Part shown: one piece after another, positions 18,724 to 28,614 of the stretch
How the letters are laid out: every line of letters starts with the position of its first letter
Numbering within the stretch: position 1 is the stretch's first letter
NCBI GenBank assembly: GCA_963806495.1
Contig: CAWDYA010000002.1
Coordinates: 1 to 64,000, forward strand
DNA from: CAWDYA01 sp963806495
GTDB taxonomy: Bacteria; Acidobacteriota; Polarisedimenticolia; JACPZX01; DASXTC01
Length of the DNA: 64,000 bases
Reading direction: 5' to 3'
Program-made: the position numbers and the translations under genes
Notes under the pieces: generated by a model
What the model was told of the DNA's origin: nothing
The model's input: the letters and a program-made list of their open reading frames with translations, nothing else
Database searches by the model: none

Positions 18724-21700
18724 CTAGAAGTTGAAGATCGCGCCGAGCTCGAACCGCCGGCCGAAATTCCGCTGGTAGTTGAGCGGGATCCCGTTGAGGG
18801 CGGACCGGTCGATGTCGGTGATGCGCAGCGTATCCAGGTTAAGGATGTTCTGGATGTTGAGGAAGGCCGCGGCCTGCACCTTCCCGATCACGAAGTTCTT
18901 CTCCACGCGCGTGTCGATGAGCCACTGGGTCTCGTTGCGCTGATCGTTGCGCTGTCCCGTCGGGTAGAACTGCCTGAAGATCTGGTTGCCCGTGCTGTCC
19001 TGGTCCACGACCGTCTGGATGACGGAGAACGGCGTACCCGTCGACCACTCGATGTTCGTGCCGAGGCTGATCTCGTGGGGCAGCCGGGTGACCGCCTGGA
19101 ACTTCACCACGTGACGCTGGTCGAAGCTGAGGTATCCGGCTTCATCGTCCTTGGTCTGGGGGTCGTTGCCGAGTCCCGACTGGAAGGTCTCGGCCTGGCC
19201 GGTGGCCTTGGACCAGGTATAGCTGGCCTGCATCGACCAGTTCCGATGCTGCCGCTTCACCACCTTGAGCTCGTATGCTTCGTAATCGGAGCTGTTGTAG
19301 TTGCCGATCCGCAGGATCTGGTTGAAGCCGTTGTTGACGGTGTAGAGGTCCGGGGCGCCGTTCGGCTTGCTGAAGCTGCGGTCGAAGGCGAAGCTGCCTC
19401 CCGCGACGTCACCCGAGCTGGGGTTGGTGCCGCTCGTCCCGAACGTATCGAACTCGTTCTCGCAGAATATCAGGGAGGGGATGCCGAATTCAGCCTGGTA
19501 TTGCGGGCAGGTGACGTGGTTGATGTCCACGTCCTGGAGGAGGTCGTATCCCTTGCGCCGGATGTAGGTCACGCTGCCCGACCACTCCGGAGCCAGCTCG
19601 CGCTCGAAGCCGAGCGTCAGCTCGTCGGTGTACGGGGTGTTCAGCCCGCGGTCGATCTGTGTGACCGAGACCGAGGACGCCACGTCGGAGACGGCCCGCG
19701 GCGACGTGCTGATCACGTGGGTCGTGGGATCCGGGTGGAACGCGAAGTTGACCCGGTCGGGCCCGATCTCACCCGTGATGGTGTTCAGGAACAGCCGGTC
19801 ATAGAATCGACCCCAGCTCCCGAACGCCTTGGTCTTGCCGTCGGCCCACGGATCCCAGGATATGCTGAAGCGAGGTGAGACGTTTGTGTTGACGATGCCG
19901 AAGTTCTCCGTCTCACGCTGAGCGAAGTAGGTGAAATCCGCGTACTCTGCGGCGCCCTCTGCCCCCGTTCCTTCGATCCATCCGTCGCCGTTGAGGTCCA
20001 GGGCGGCGACATCCGCGGGCACCGGGTGATTCGGATCGTCGGTCCGCAGTCCACCGACACCCGTCGGTGAGGTGCCATAGGGGAAGAAGGAGGGCGGCTT
20101 GCCGTTATAGGTTGCCAGATCGTTGCAGTTCGACCGGGCATCGGCGAGCCCCTGATCATTGATCGCCACGCACATATCGCGCCACAGGTTGATAGCCTTG
20201 CGCCGCTCCTGCCTTGGGTCGAAGTAGGTGAACCCGGACGTGTCGATGTCCTCACGGTCCACGCGGGCGCCGAGGTTCACGGTGAGATTGGGGCGTGGCT
20301 TCCAGGCATCGAGGATGTAGAAGCCGCTGTTGAAGCTCGACGCGTTCTGCGGCGTGACAAGGGGCTGGAAGGTCTGCAGGAGCTGCACGCCCTGGATCGC
20401 CAGGGGGTTGAGCTGCCCGCCCCCGGTCGTCGAGGTGTTCTGATACGGCTCCGTCACGTCCACCAGCAGCGGGTTGCTGATCGGATTGTCCTCGAACTTC
20501 TCGTCGGCGAACTCGATCCCCGATTTGATGTTGTGCTGCCCCCAGGCGTCCTCGATGTTGTACGACAGGTCCGTCTTGATCGAGTTGCGGGTCCGGGTGT
20601 CGTCGTTCGAGAAATTGAACGGTCCGTTGACCGTGCCCGAGATCAGATCGACCTGGTAGATCCGACGCTCACCCAGCTGCGGATCACAGTTCGGCACGTC
20701 ACAGGGATACAGCGCCTGGATCGTCTGGTTACCCGTCGTGAGGACCGTCGTGACCTCGGTGGGGGTGAAAAGGCTCGACGTCGGGGTGATGGAGATTCCC
20801 GAGACGTAGTGCGTGATCTGGGACTCGAGCAGGAGCTGGGGAGAGATGGTGGACGTCCACTTGAGCTGCGGTGTGACGCCTCCCTGCTTGAATTCGAAGT
20901 CGGACTCGGGCGAGACGCCGAGCGCGATGTTGTTGCCGTTGAAGGTGAGCGGGTCGGTATTGATCTGCAGCGCGAGCTTGTTGTAGGAGTTGACCTGCCA
21001 TGTCAACTTGCCGAAGCCGTAGTTGCCGCGTGAGGTTCGGATGCGTGGATTGCCGACGTTGACCGGCCTCTCCGAATCGATGATCTCCACCGAGCCGAAG
21101 TACCAGACCTTGTCCTTCACGATGGCACCACCGACGCTGACGATCGGCCTGAAATCGGTGAAGTCCGGGTAATTGCCCTGGTAGGTGTTCGTGTCGTTGT
21201 TGTTCGCGCCGTTGCCATCGAGGAACTTGCCCCTCCACCGGAAGGAGAACTTGCCCTCGAAGTCGTTGCCGCCCGACTTCGTGATGACGTTCGCGAACCC
21301 GCCGTCTGCCCGGCCATACTCGGCCGAGGCGCCCGATGTGATCACCTCGAGCTCTTCGATGATGTCCGGATTGAGGTTCTGCCCGAAGGTGCCCGATGCC
21401 GGGTCGGTGATGTTGCCGCCGTCGAGACGGTACTGCAACCCGGTATCCCTCGAGCCGTGCACGTTCGGGTTGCCGTCGCCGTCCGTGTCCGTGACGCCGG
21501 GCGCCAGAGTCAGAATGTCCTGGTAGTTGCTGCCGATGATCGGCAGCCCTTCGATGAACTCGGCGTTGTAGGAGCTGCTCGTCTTGGTGCTCTCGGTGTC
21601 GACGATGTTGCCCTTCGCCTCGACGTGGATGGTCTCGGTCGTTTCGGCGTCGCTGCGGAGCGTCAGGTCCGCCACGGTCGTCTTGCCCGCGTCGAGGTCG

Positions 21701-21999
21701 AGCGGACCGAGCTCGAGTTTTGCGAATCCGGGATAATCCACCGTGATGATGTAGTCGTTGGCCGGCGGGAGAAGCGGAATACGGTAGTTGCCCTCGATGT
21801 CGGTCACCACCTGCTTGTTCCCGCTGGGCTGGCTCTTGCTCTTGATCACCACGACGACGCCGGGAAGTCCGGTGCCGTCCGTATCCACAACACGGCCCTT
21901 CACCGTGGAGGTCGTCGACTGGGCGAAGAGGACCGGAAGGCTCAGCACCTGGATAAGGAGAAGAGCGGTAAGAAGACTCGTGAATCGCCTTGCCGACAT
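18724..21999 (-). CDS. Oar/TonB-dependent receptor-like outer-membrane protein with carboxypeptidase-regulatory N-domain
   Basis: Large outer-membrane protein of 1091 residues. A signal peptide ends near LFAQ (residue 27). It is followed by a carboxypeptidase-regulatory-like Ig domain (TVKGRVVDTDGTGLPGVVVV, IEGNYRIPLLPPANDYIITV), then a plug-like domain with GLPIIGSNYQDILTLAPGVT, YRLDGGNITDPASGTFGQNL and GASAEYGRADGGFANVITKS. The rest is a long beta-barrel ending in an aromatic residue (LGAIFNF), as outer-membrane proteins do. GGAGG precedes ATG 21999. This architecture is the Oar-like branch of TonB-dependent receptors, abundant in Acidobacteriota; the substrate is unknown. It has its own promoter (22168-22196) and terminator, so it is monocistronic. 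Confidence 0.9.
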   Translation of the reverse strand: MSARRFTSLLTALLLIQVLSLPVLFAQSTTSTVKGRVVDTDGTGLPGVVVVIKSKSQPSGNKQVVTDIEGNYRIPLLPPANDYIITVDYPGFAKLELGPLDLDAGKTTVADLTLRSDAETTETIHVEAKGNIVDTESTKTSSSYNAEFIEGLPIIGSNYQDILTLAPGVTDTDGDGNPNVHGSRDTGLQYRLDGGNITDPASGTFGQNLNPDIIEELEVITSGASAEYGRADGGFANVITKSGGNDFEGKFSFRWRGKFLDGNGANNNDTNTYQGNYPDFTDFRPIVSVGGAIVKDKVWYFGSVEIIDSERPVNVGNPRIRTSRGNYGFGKLTWQVNSYNKLALQINTDPLTFNGNNIALGVSPESDFEFKQGGVTPQLKWTSTISPQLLLESQITHYVSGISITPTSSLFTPTEVTTVLTTGNQTIQALYPCDVPNCDPQLGERRIYQVDLISGTVNGPFNFSNDDTRTRNSIKTDLSYNIEDAWGQHNIKSGIEFADEKFEDNPISNPLLVDVTEPYQNTSTTGGGQLNPLAIQGVQLLQTFQPLVTPQNASSFNSGFYILDAWKPRPNLTVNLGARVDREDIDTSGFTYFDPRQERRKAINLWRDMCVAINDQGLADARSNCNDLATYNGKPPSFFPYGTSPTGVGGLRTDDPNHPVPADVAALDLNGDGWIEGTGAEGAAEYADFTYFAQRETENFGIVNTNVSPRFSISWDPWADGKTKAFGSWGRFYDRLFLNTITGEIGPDRVNFAFHPDPTTHVISTSPRAVSDVASSVSVTQIDRGLNTPYTDELTLGFERELAPEWSGSVTYIRRKGYDLLQDVDINHVTCPQYQAEFGIPSLIFCENEFDTFGTSGTNPSSGDVAGGSFAFDRSFSKPNGAPDLYTVNNGFNQILRIGNYNSSDYEAYELKVVKRQHRNWSMQASYTWSKATGQAETFQSGLGNDPQTKDDEAGYLSFDQRHVVKFQAVTRLPHEISLGTNIEWSTGTPFSVIQTVVDQDSTGNQIFRQFYPTGQRNDQRNETQWLIDTRVEKNFVIGKVQAAAFLNIQNILNLDTLRITDIDRSALNGIPLNYQRNFGRRFELGAIFNF

Positions 22000-22402
22000 G
22001 ACTTTCCTCCGTCGAAGCTCTCGGGGCCGTCCCGCCTCGGGAACGGCTCCCGGCCCCGGGGTTGCCAGCCTTGAAAGGGGTCGGGACGCAATGGAATCCT
22101 TCCGGCATGACCCGGCGGCCAGACTGGAAGTGGCTCTTCCTCCGCCCCAAGCAAAAGTGGAAAACATCAGATACCACACCTGTTCAGAAGTGTCAAGAAA
22201 TCGTTGACAGAAGGCCGTCGGGATTCCGTCTCAGGCCCTCACCCTGGACTGGGGCCATATCACGCAGCCGGGAAGCGTTCCCCGTCCGTCGGCGGCCGCT
22301 GGAGGGCGCCCGCCGCGTCCCTGAACGTCACTCGTTAGACCCCCTGCCGTCGGATTTTGTTTACCGGCAGGTTCGGCAACGTCCGTGATGTCCCCGGAAA
22401 AC
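22000..22402. other. Intergenic region upstream of the Oar-like receptor gene
   Basis: Holds the receptor promoter (22168-22196, minus) and a roughly 170-nt 5' leader. A hairpin CCTGCCG...CGGCAGG at 22344-22372, without a U-tract, lies just past the end of the minus-strand gene at 22403 and could be a weak terminator. No coding frame is supported. Confidence 0.5.
22168..22196 (-). promoter_or_regulatory. Promoter of the Oar-like receptor gene
   Basis: Minus strand: exact -35 TTGACA (22196-22191), 17-nt spacer, then TATCTG (22173-22168) with an extended -10 TGG immediately upstream. It is the only good promoter in the 400-nt gap and leaves a leader of about 160 nt. Confidence 0.6.
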
Positions 22403-23356
22403 TCAGTCGAGGCTGGCGGTGACCTGCACGAGGTAGGTGACCGGGCGAAGCCCCTCCTCCTGTGGGGTCTCCCCGCCATCCTCGTCCCCCTGTGGAGGGA
22501 TTCTTGCCACGATCTCGAATGGAGACCCCGAAGTCACCGTCTGCATGCGTGTCACCTCAATCGGTTCGAGCCGGGTGCGTTCCGCGTCGACGTAATCGGC
22601 CCCGGAGAGCCGGACCTTGACGGTGATGAGCCGGTCGAGGACCTGCTCTGCCGTCAGGGTGACCGTCAGCCCTGCCGTTTTCGATGCTGTCCTGTCGGCT
22701 CCAGGCCCGCCTGGCCCCGGGCCGCGGTGGATCGTGATTCCTGAGCTGTACGTGACGGGCCGTCCCACGAGGCTCGTCAGGGCGTGCGTATCAGGGGGAT
22801 CCGTCGTCGAGCCCACCTGCCGGACCACCGCGATGAAGAAGTGCACGGGCCGGGCCGCCTGCTCGGGCATCGAGGGCATCAGCGCCTCCTGTCCGGTGAT
22901 GGCGCGGGCCGAGATGCTCAGCACGACGCGTCTGTCCGTTTTTCGTCGTGATCGATCTCGAAGAGATAGGAGGCGTCGGGAGAGACCACGGTGGCCTCCT
23001 CGCGCCGCGAGACGCTCTCCGGCGGCGGCGCGTCCTCGACCGCCCCCCCCGATCTCCGCGGCGAGCGTAAGTGGAATCCCCGCCTCCTGCGGCGGTCCGG
23101 CCAGTACCGACAGACGGAAGGAGAGGGGCGGGCCCCCGTAGGGGACCTGGCGGATCAGCAGCCCCTTGCTGCCGAACGGCACCCGCGCGCGGTCGGTGTC
23201 CACGGTGCGTGTTCCCAGGCCGTCGATCACCAGGGTGCGCACCTCGACGAGAGCGTGCGTGTACTCGGGGCCGCCGCCGGTGGGAGGGGAGGGGAGCAGC
23301 GTCAGCAGCGCCGCGATCATCCGGCAGGTGCTCGAAACGGCGATCATCGCGCGCAT
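22403..23356 (-). CDS. Secreted hypothetical protein with two compensating frameshifts
   Basis: About 317 residues, with a possible signal peptide (MIAALLTLLPS) after ATG 23356. No family is recognised; the C-terminal half is beta-rich (TVTLTAEQVLDRLITVKVRL, VTYLVQVTASLD). Between about residues 103 and 140 the frame gives an unlikely Arg/Gly-rich string. One frame over, the same bases read VEDAPPPESVSRREEATVV and SPDASYLFEIDHDEK. The entry point is a run of eight G on the sense strand (23050-23043) and the exit a run of five A (22943-22939). An extra G and a missing A therefore explain it, typical homopolymer errors. RVPFGSKGLLIRQVPYGGPP is conserved-looking. Confidence 0.65.
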   Translation of the reverse strand: MRAMIAVSSTCRMIAALLTLLPSPPTGGGPEYTHALVEVRTLVIDGLGTRTVDTDRARVPFGSKGLLIRQVPYGGPPLSFRLSVLAGPPQEAGIPLTLAAEIGGGGRGRAAAGERLAARGGHRGLSRRLLSLRDRSRRKTDRRVVLSISARAITGQEALMPSMPEQAARPVHFFIAVVRQVGSTTDPPDTHALTSLVGRPVTYSSGITIHRGPGPGGPGADRTASKTAGLTVTLTAEQVLDRLITVKVRLSGADYVDAERTRLEPIEVTRMQTVTSGSPFEIVARIPPQGDEDGGETPQEEGLRPVTYLVQVTASLD

Positions 23357-23407
23357 CGTAGGCGTGGCGCCGGCCCGTGTCAACGACATGAGGCCTCTCG
23401 CGTCGTG

Positions 23408-23436
23408 TTGAAACGGGGATCCTGCTGGACTAGTAT
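23408..23436 (+). promoter_or_regulatory. Promoter of the gatC-gatA operon
   Basis: TTGAAA (23408-23413), a 17-nt spacer and TAGTAT (23431-23436), 32 nt before the gatC start. It lies in the divergent gap with the minus-strand gene at 22403-23356. Confidence 0.5.
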
Positions 23437-23468
23437 GGTCGGGCCTCGCGGCGGGAGCCTCCTGCAGC

Positions 23469-23759
23469 ATGAAGATCACCCATGATGAAGTCAGGCGGAT
23501 CGCCCGCCTCGCGCATCTGCAGTTCGACGAAGAGGATCTCGACCGTCTCCGAGACGAGCTCGACCGGATCCTGACCTACGTCGAGGCTCTCGAGGGTCTC
23601 GACACCCGGAGCATCGAGCTGACGGCGGGGGTTCCGGCGGGGCCACCCGGCGCGGCCCGCGACGACGTGCCGGTGACGGGGCTTTCCCGGGACGAAGCGT
23701 TGTCCAACGCCCCGGATGCGCACCAGGGTCACTTCAGGGTTCCCAAGGTCATTTCGTGA
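23469..23759 (+). CDS. gatC: Asp-tRNA(Asn)/Glu-tRNA(Gln) amidotransferase subunit C
   Basis: Small subunit of the amidotransferase that converts misacylated Glu-tRNA(Gln) or Asp-tRNA(Asn) to the correct amide form. It wraps around GatA and GatB. It has 96 residues, normal length. The family pattern is clear: ITHDEVRRIARLAHLQFDEE (residues 3-22), LDRILTYVEALEGLDT (31-46) and the C-terminal FRVPKVIS. The start follows the promoter at 23408; gatA follows 34 nt later. No gatB is in the window. Confidence 0.95.
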   Translation: MKITHDEVRRIARLAHLQFDEEDLDRLRDELDRILTYVEALEGLDTRSIELTAGVPAGPPGAARDDVPVTGLSRDEALSNAPDAHQGHFRVPKVIS

Positions 23760-23793
23760 GGCGCGTTCGCGCCCGGTCGACAGGAAGGCCGCG

Positions 23794-25296
23794 ATGACCG
23801 GTACATCCCCCGACAGCGATCTGACCCGGCAGGATGCCGTGTCCCTGAACCGTCTCTTCTCCTCGGGACAGGCCTCGGCCCGTGAGATTATCTCCGCGTT
23901 TCTTCATCGAATCGGTGCGACCGAGCCGGCGGTGGCCGCGTTTCTCACGGTGGCAGGCGATGAGGCGCTGCGGGACGCCGACGCACTGGATCGACGCAGG
24001 GCGGCCGGAGAGCCGGCTGGCCCGCTCGCCGCGGTGCCGGTCGCTGTGAAGGACATCCTTTGCGTCGCGGGCCTGCCCGCCACCTGCGGCTCGCGCATCC
24101 TGAAACGGTTCGTGCCGCCCTACGACGCGACATGCGTCGCGCGCCTGCGGAGGGCCGGAGCGGTCGTGATCGGCAAGACAAACATGGACGAGTTCGCCAT
24201 GGGCTCCTCGACGGAGCACTCCTCGGTGAAGCCGACCCGCAACCCGTACGACCTCGAACGGGTACCCGGCGGGAGCAGCGGGGGATCCGCGGCCGCCGTG
24301 GCCGCGAGGCAGGCACCCATCGCCATCGGCACCGACACCGGTGGCTCGATCCGCCAGCCGGGTGCCTTCACCGGTACGGTCGCGCTGAAGCCGACCTATG
24401 GGCGCGTCTCGCGCTACGGGCTCGTGGCGTTCGCCTCCTCCCTCGACCAGGCCGGGCCGTTCACGGCGACGGTGTCCGATTGCGCCCGGATGCTGGCGGT
24501 GATGGCGGGGCCCGATCCGGCCGATATGACCTGCTCGCCGGTGGAGGTGGGCGACTACGAGGCCGCCGCGTCGGCGGGCGGCCGGTCCCTCGCCGGGCTG
24601 CGGGTGGGGATCCCGAGGGAGTTCTTCGGAGAGGGGCTCGATCCCGAGATCGATTCCGCCGTGCGCGGCTGCCATGAACGGCTCGTGGAGCGCGGGGCGA
24701 CTCTGCACGAAGTCTCCCTCCCCATGACGAGGCACGCCATCGCCACCTACTACGTCATCGCCACGGCGGAGGCCTCCTCGAACCTCGCGCGCTACGATGG
24801 TGTGCGTTACGGGGAGCGCCACCCCGGCGCAGGCGACCTCTCGCAGATGTACGACCTGACCCGCGACGCTGGGTTCGGAGACGAGGTCAAGCGCCGGATC
24901 ATGCTCGGCACCTTCGTGCTCTCCGCCGGCTACTACGATGCCTACTACCTCAAGGCGATGAAAGTGCGCACCCTGATCCGGCGCGACTTCGAGCGCGCGT
25001 TCTCGTCGGTGGACGTCATCGTCGGGCCCACCACTCCCACGCCGCCGTTCAGGCTGGGAGAGAAGCTGGACGATCCGCTGGCCATGTATCTCTCGGACAT
25101 CTATACGGTCACCGCAAACCTCGCCGGAATCCCCGGTCTGTCGCTTCCGTGCGGGTTCACCCGGGGAGGGCTGCCGATCGGGTGCCAGCTCCTGGGCCGG
25201 CACTTCGACGAGGCGAGGCTCCTCTCCACCGCGGCAGCGCTGGAATCCTCGCTCGGGATCCGCGAGCAGGCGCCGCCGCTGGCGGCGGGGCTCTGA
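23794..25296 (+). CDS. gatA: Glutamyl-tRNA(Gln) amidotransferase subunit A
   Basis: Amidase-signature glutaminase subunit of GatCAB, 500 residues. The Ser-cisSer-Lys triad is visible: K86 in VPVAVKDILC, S161 in VPGGSSGGS and S185 in GTDTGGSIRQPG. NMDEFAMGSSTEHS (130-143) is typical of GatA rather than of other amidases, as is GFGDEVKRRIMLGTFVLSAGYYDAYYLKA (given here in part as DEVKRRIMLGTFVLSAGYY). ATG 23794 matches the usual N-terminus; longer in-frame starts overlap gatC and look spurious. Its stop TGA overlaps the next gene's probable CTG start. Confidence 0.96.
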   Translation: MTGTSPDSDLTRQDAVSLNRLFSSGQASAREIISAFLHRIGATEPAVAAFLTVAGDEALRDADALDRRRAAGEPAGPLAAVPVAVKDILCVAGLPATCGSRILKRFVPPYDATCVARLRRAGAVVIGKTNMDEFAMGSSTEHSSVKPTRNPYDLERVPGGSSGGSAAAVAARQAPIAIGTDTGGSIRQPGAFTGTVALKPTYGRVSRYGLVAFASSLDQAGPFTATVSDCARMLAVMAGPDPADMTCSPVEVGDYEAAASAGGRSLAGLRVGIPREFFGEGLDPEIDSAVRGCHERLVERGATLHEVSLPMTRHAIATYYVIATAEASSNLARYDGVRYGERHPGAGDLSQMYDLTRDAGFGDEVKRRIMLGTFVLSAGYYDAYYLKAMKVRTLIRRDFERAFSSVDVIVGPTTPTPPFRLGEKLDDPLAMYLSDIYTVTANLAGIPGLSLPCGFTRGGLPIGCQLLGRHFDEARLLSTAAALESSLGIREQAPPLAAGL

Positions 25297-27120
25297 GCGG
25301 GCGCCCGGCGGCGGCCGCCGCGTGCGCCGCGCTGCTGTTGCTGTCGTGGCCGTCGGCTCGGGCAGGAGACGTGCCGCGGCAGGAGCGGATCCGGCGCGCG
25401 CCCGTCGACGAGAACACCGTCGCGACCCTGGAGTCGGCCAACGACATCTATCTCGAGGTGCAGGCGCGCCCCGGGGACAGCTATGTCTCGCTGTCGATGC
25501 GATACGGCGGATCCGAGCTGCACTGGGCCGAGATCGAAAACGCGAACGATCGGCGGGGCGTCGCCGCGGGGTTGTTCTATGCCATCCCGTTCACTTCGCT
25601 CGAGGCCGAGTACCGGGCGCGTGCGGTCACGGCGCTGTTTCCCGGCGACGGGCCGGGCGAGGAAGGATGGGTGCACCATGTACCCCCGGGAGACGACGGC
25701 CAGACGCTCGAGAGTGTGGCCCTGTGGTTCACGGGGGACGCCGGTCTCGCCGACGACCTCGCCGAGACGAACGGCGTGGAGTGGGCGCCCCTGCCGGCCG
25801 ACGCCGAGGTCGTGATCCCGGACTCGATCCTCGCGCCGCAGTTCGAGCGACCCGACGTCATCGAGCCCGCCCCGGAGGCGGCCGCGAAGCCCGAGCCGCC
25901 CGGGAGCCCCGAGGCCCCCTCGGTCGACCGGGCTCCTGCAGCTCCCGTCACCGTCGGGGACCTGACCTTCGTGGAGGATGATACGGGTGGGTACGCGATC
26001 TACCGGCTCAAGAGGGGCGAAGCGCTGTATTCGGCCGTGGTCACCCGGTTCACGGGCCGCCTCGATCCCGCGGAGGTCACGTCGCTCGCCGAGAGGATCG
26101 CACAGAAGAGCCGCATCCGGAGCATGACCTCGATCCCGATCGGCGCGCGGATCCGGATCCCCCGCGACCTGATCCTCCCGCAGTACCTCCCGCCGGACGA
26201 CCCGGACAGAGTGGCGTACGAGACGGGGCTGGCGGCGGCACGCAAGCACCAGCTCACGGTGAGGGCACGGGACCTCGACGGTGTGGCGATCATCCTGGAC
26301 GCGGGTCACGGCGGCGACGACGTCGGAACCCAGAGAAACGGCGTCCACGAGGACGACTACGTCTACGACATCATGTGCCGGATTAAGAGTCTCGCGGAGA
26401 GCACGACCGGCGCGAAGGTGTTGACCACCATCAAGGACCGGAGCAGCGGCTTCAAGCCGCTCAAGGGCCCGTTCCGGATCGACCGGGACGAGTACCTGCT
26501 GACCTCTCCGCCGTTCGAACCCCGCAAGCCGTACGTGGGGACCGTGGGGGTGAACCTGCGATGGTATCTCGTGAACTCGTACTACCGGTCGCTCGTCCGA
26601 TCCGGGACCGACCCGCAGAAGGTGGTGTTCATGAGCATCCACGCCGACTCCCTGCACCCCTCGGTCCGCGGGGCGATGGTGTACGTGCCCGGGCAGGAGT
26701 ACAGGCTGCGCACCTACGGCCATGTCGGGAAGCTGTACCAGCGCAAGGAGGTCAAGGAGCTGAGATACGTGAAGTTCAGCGCCGACGAGAGAGAACGCTC
26801 GGAGGGGCTGTCACGGCGCCTGGCGACCGGGATCATCCGCGCCTTCACGCGCGCGGGCATCGGGGTCCATCGCGACGATCCGATCCGTGACCATGTCATC
26901 CGCGGGCGGCACACCTACGCACCGGCCGTCATCCGATTCGAGTCTCGTTCCGCAGAGCGTCCTGCTCGAAGTGGTCAACATCAACAACCGCAAGGACGCC
27001 GCGCTGCTCAGGAGCGACAGCTTCCGCCAGAAGGTGGCCGCCTCCGTTCTCGACGCGCTCAAGAATGCCTACGCCGTCGACACCGCCTCCACGACGCCGT
27101 CCGCCCGGAGGGCGCCCTGA
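25293..27120 (+). CDS. N-acetylmuramoyl-L-alanine amidase (Amidase_3) with LysM-like N-region, frameshifted
   Basis: Peptidoglycan amidase, about 608 residues when corrected. A leader (CAALLLLSWPSARA) precedes two LysM-like segments (LEVQARPGDSYVSLSMRYGG and YRLKRGEALYSAVVTRFTG). The catalytic domain begins at VAIILDAGHGGDDVGTQRNG. The zinc site is visible as H in DAGHGG, E in GVHEDDY and H in MSIHADSLH. The catalytic Glu (VLLEVVNINNRKDAALL) is reached only after a one-base shift at 26940-26947; gagtctcg would read on correctly as gagctcg. No ATG or GTG fits the leader. The CTG at 25293, overlapping the gatA stop, is the best candidate start and is uncertain. Confidence 0.85.
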
Positions 27121-27141
27121 TCGTCCCGGCGTCCCCGCCGG

Positions 27142-27171
27142 TTGACACGCCCGGACACCCTGTGGAAGAAT
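27142..27171 (+). promoter_or_regulatory. Possible promoter of purD
   Basis: Exact TTGACA at 27142-27147, 18-nt spacer, then AAGAAT (27166-27171). The -10 is weak. It gives a leader of about 75 nt before the purD start. Confidence 0.35.
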
Positions 27172-27250
27172 CGCCGCCTTCGGGACGTAAACACCTGTAT
27201 CGCAATGATTTCATGCGGTTCCGGCAGGCGCGGGCCGCGGACCGGGGGCC

Positions 27251-28601
27251 ATGCGGATACTCGTGATCGGAGGCGGCGGGCGGGAGCACGCCCTTGTCTG
27301 GAGGCTGAAGGGCGGCCCCGCGGTGTCGCGCCCTGACGATCTTCTGTGCGTCCCTGGCAACGCCGGCATCGCCGCCGAGGCGCTCTGTCTCCCTGCACCG
27401 TCGGGCGGTCTTTCCGACGTGAAGGGGCTGGCGGCACTCGCACGTGAGCGGCAGGTGGATTCTCACGGTGGTCGGGCCGGAGCTGCCCCTCACCCACGGC
27501 ATCGTGGACGAGTTCACCGGCGAGGGGATGGCGATCTTCGGCGCTTCGCGCGCGGCCGCGCGGCTCGAGGGCAGCAAGGCGTTCGCCAAACGCTTCATGG
27601 CCCGACACGGGATACCCACCGCCGCGTTCGATGTGTTCACCTCGGCCGAGGAAGCGCTCCGTTTTCTGGGGAATCCGTCGCGTCCGTTTCCTCTCGTGGT
27701 GAAGGCCGACGGGCTGGCCGCGGGCAAGGGCGTCGTGATAGCCCGTGACCGTGAGGAGGCGCAGAGCGCGGTCCGGGGCATGATGCTCGACAGGCGGTTC
27801 GGCAGCGCAGGGGAGACCGTGGTGATAGAGGAGTGTCTCGAGGGAGTGGAGGCCTCGTTCTTCGCCCTCACCGACGGCGAGACGATTCTGCCGCTCGCCA
27901 CGTGCCAGGACTACAAGCGCGCGCTCGACGGGGACCGCGGGGCCAACACGGGCGGCATGGGCGCCTACTCGCCGTCGATCGAGCTGGACCCGACACTGGA
28001 GGAGGAAATCCTGGAGAAGGCCATCCGGCCTGTCGTGCAGGGGATGGCCGCCGAGGGGCACCCGTACCGGGGGATCCTCTACGCGGGACTGATGCTCACC
28101 GCTCGCGCCGGACGGGTCGTGCCGATGGTGCTCGAGTACAATGCCCGATTCGGGGACCCCGAGACGCAGGTGCTGATGCCCCGGCTCGCGGGGGATCTGG
28201 CGGCCCTGCTCGCCGCGACGGCGGACGGCACGCTCGCATCGCGGGCAGGCGAGCTGAACTGGCGCGACGAGTGGGCGGCCTGCGTTGTGCTCGCCTCGAA
28301 GGGCTACCCGGAGTCTTCCGGGTCGGGTGTCCCGATCGAGGGGCTCGACGAGGCGTCGGCTCTGCCGGGAGTGGCCCTGTTCCACGCCGGAACGCGCGTG
28401 GGCGTGGACGCCTCGGGGCGGCCCGCCGTGGTTACTGCCGGAGGGCGCGTGCTGGCGGTCTCCGCGCTCGGGGTCACGTTGAAGGAGGCGCTCGACAGAG
28501 CCTACATGGCGGCGGAACGGATACGATTCGACGGCATGCACTACAGACGGGATATCGGACGGGCGGCCGTGTCACGACTCACGGCCCGCAGAACGAGCTG
28601 A
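27251..28601 (+). CDS. purD: Phosphoribosylamine-glycine ligase, frameshifted
   Basis: Second step of purine synthesis: joins phosphoribosylamine and glycine with ATP. It is about 449 residues when corrected. The N-terminus MRILVIGGGGREHALVW is diagnostic. The frame breaks after RERQVD (27457-27464, gtggattctc) and continues one frame over as LTVVGPELPLTHGIVDEF, so gtggatctc would restore it. The ATP-grasp core follows: FGASRAAARLEGSKAFAKRF, PLVVKADGLAAGKGVVIA, YKRALDGDRGANTGGMGAYS and LEYNARFGDPETQVLMPRL. It is followed 13 nt later by purE. Confidence 0.93.
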
Positions 28602-28614
28602 AGGAGAGATGCGA

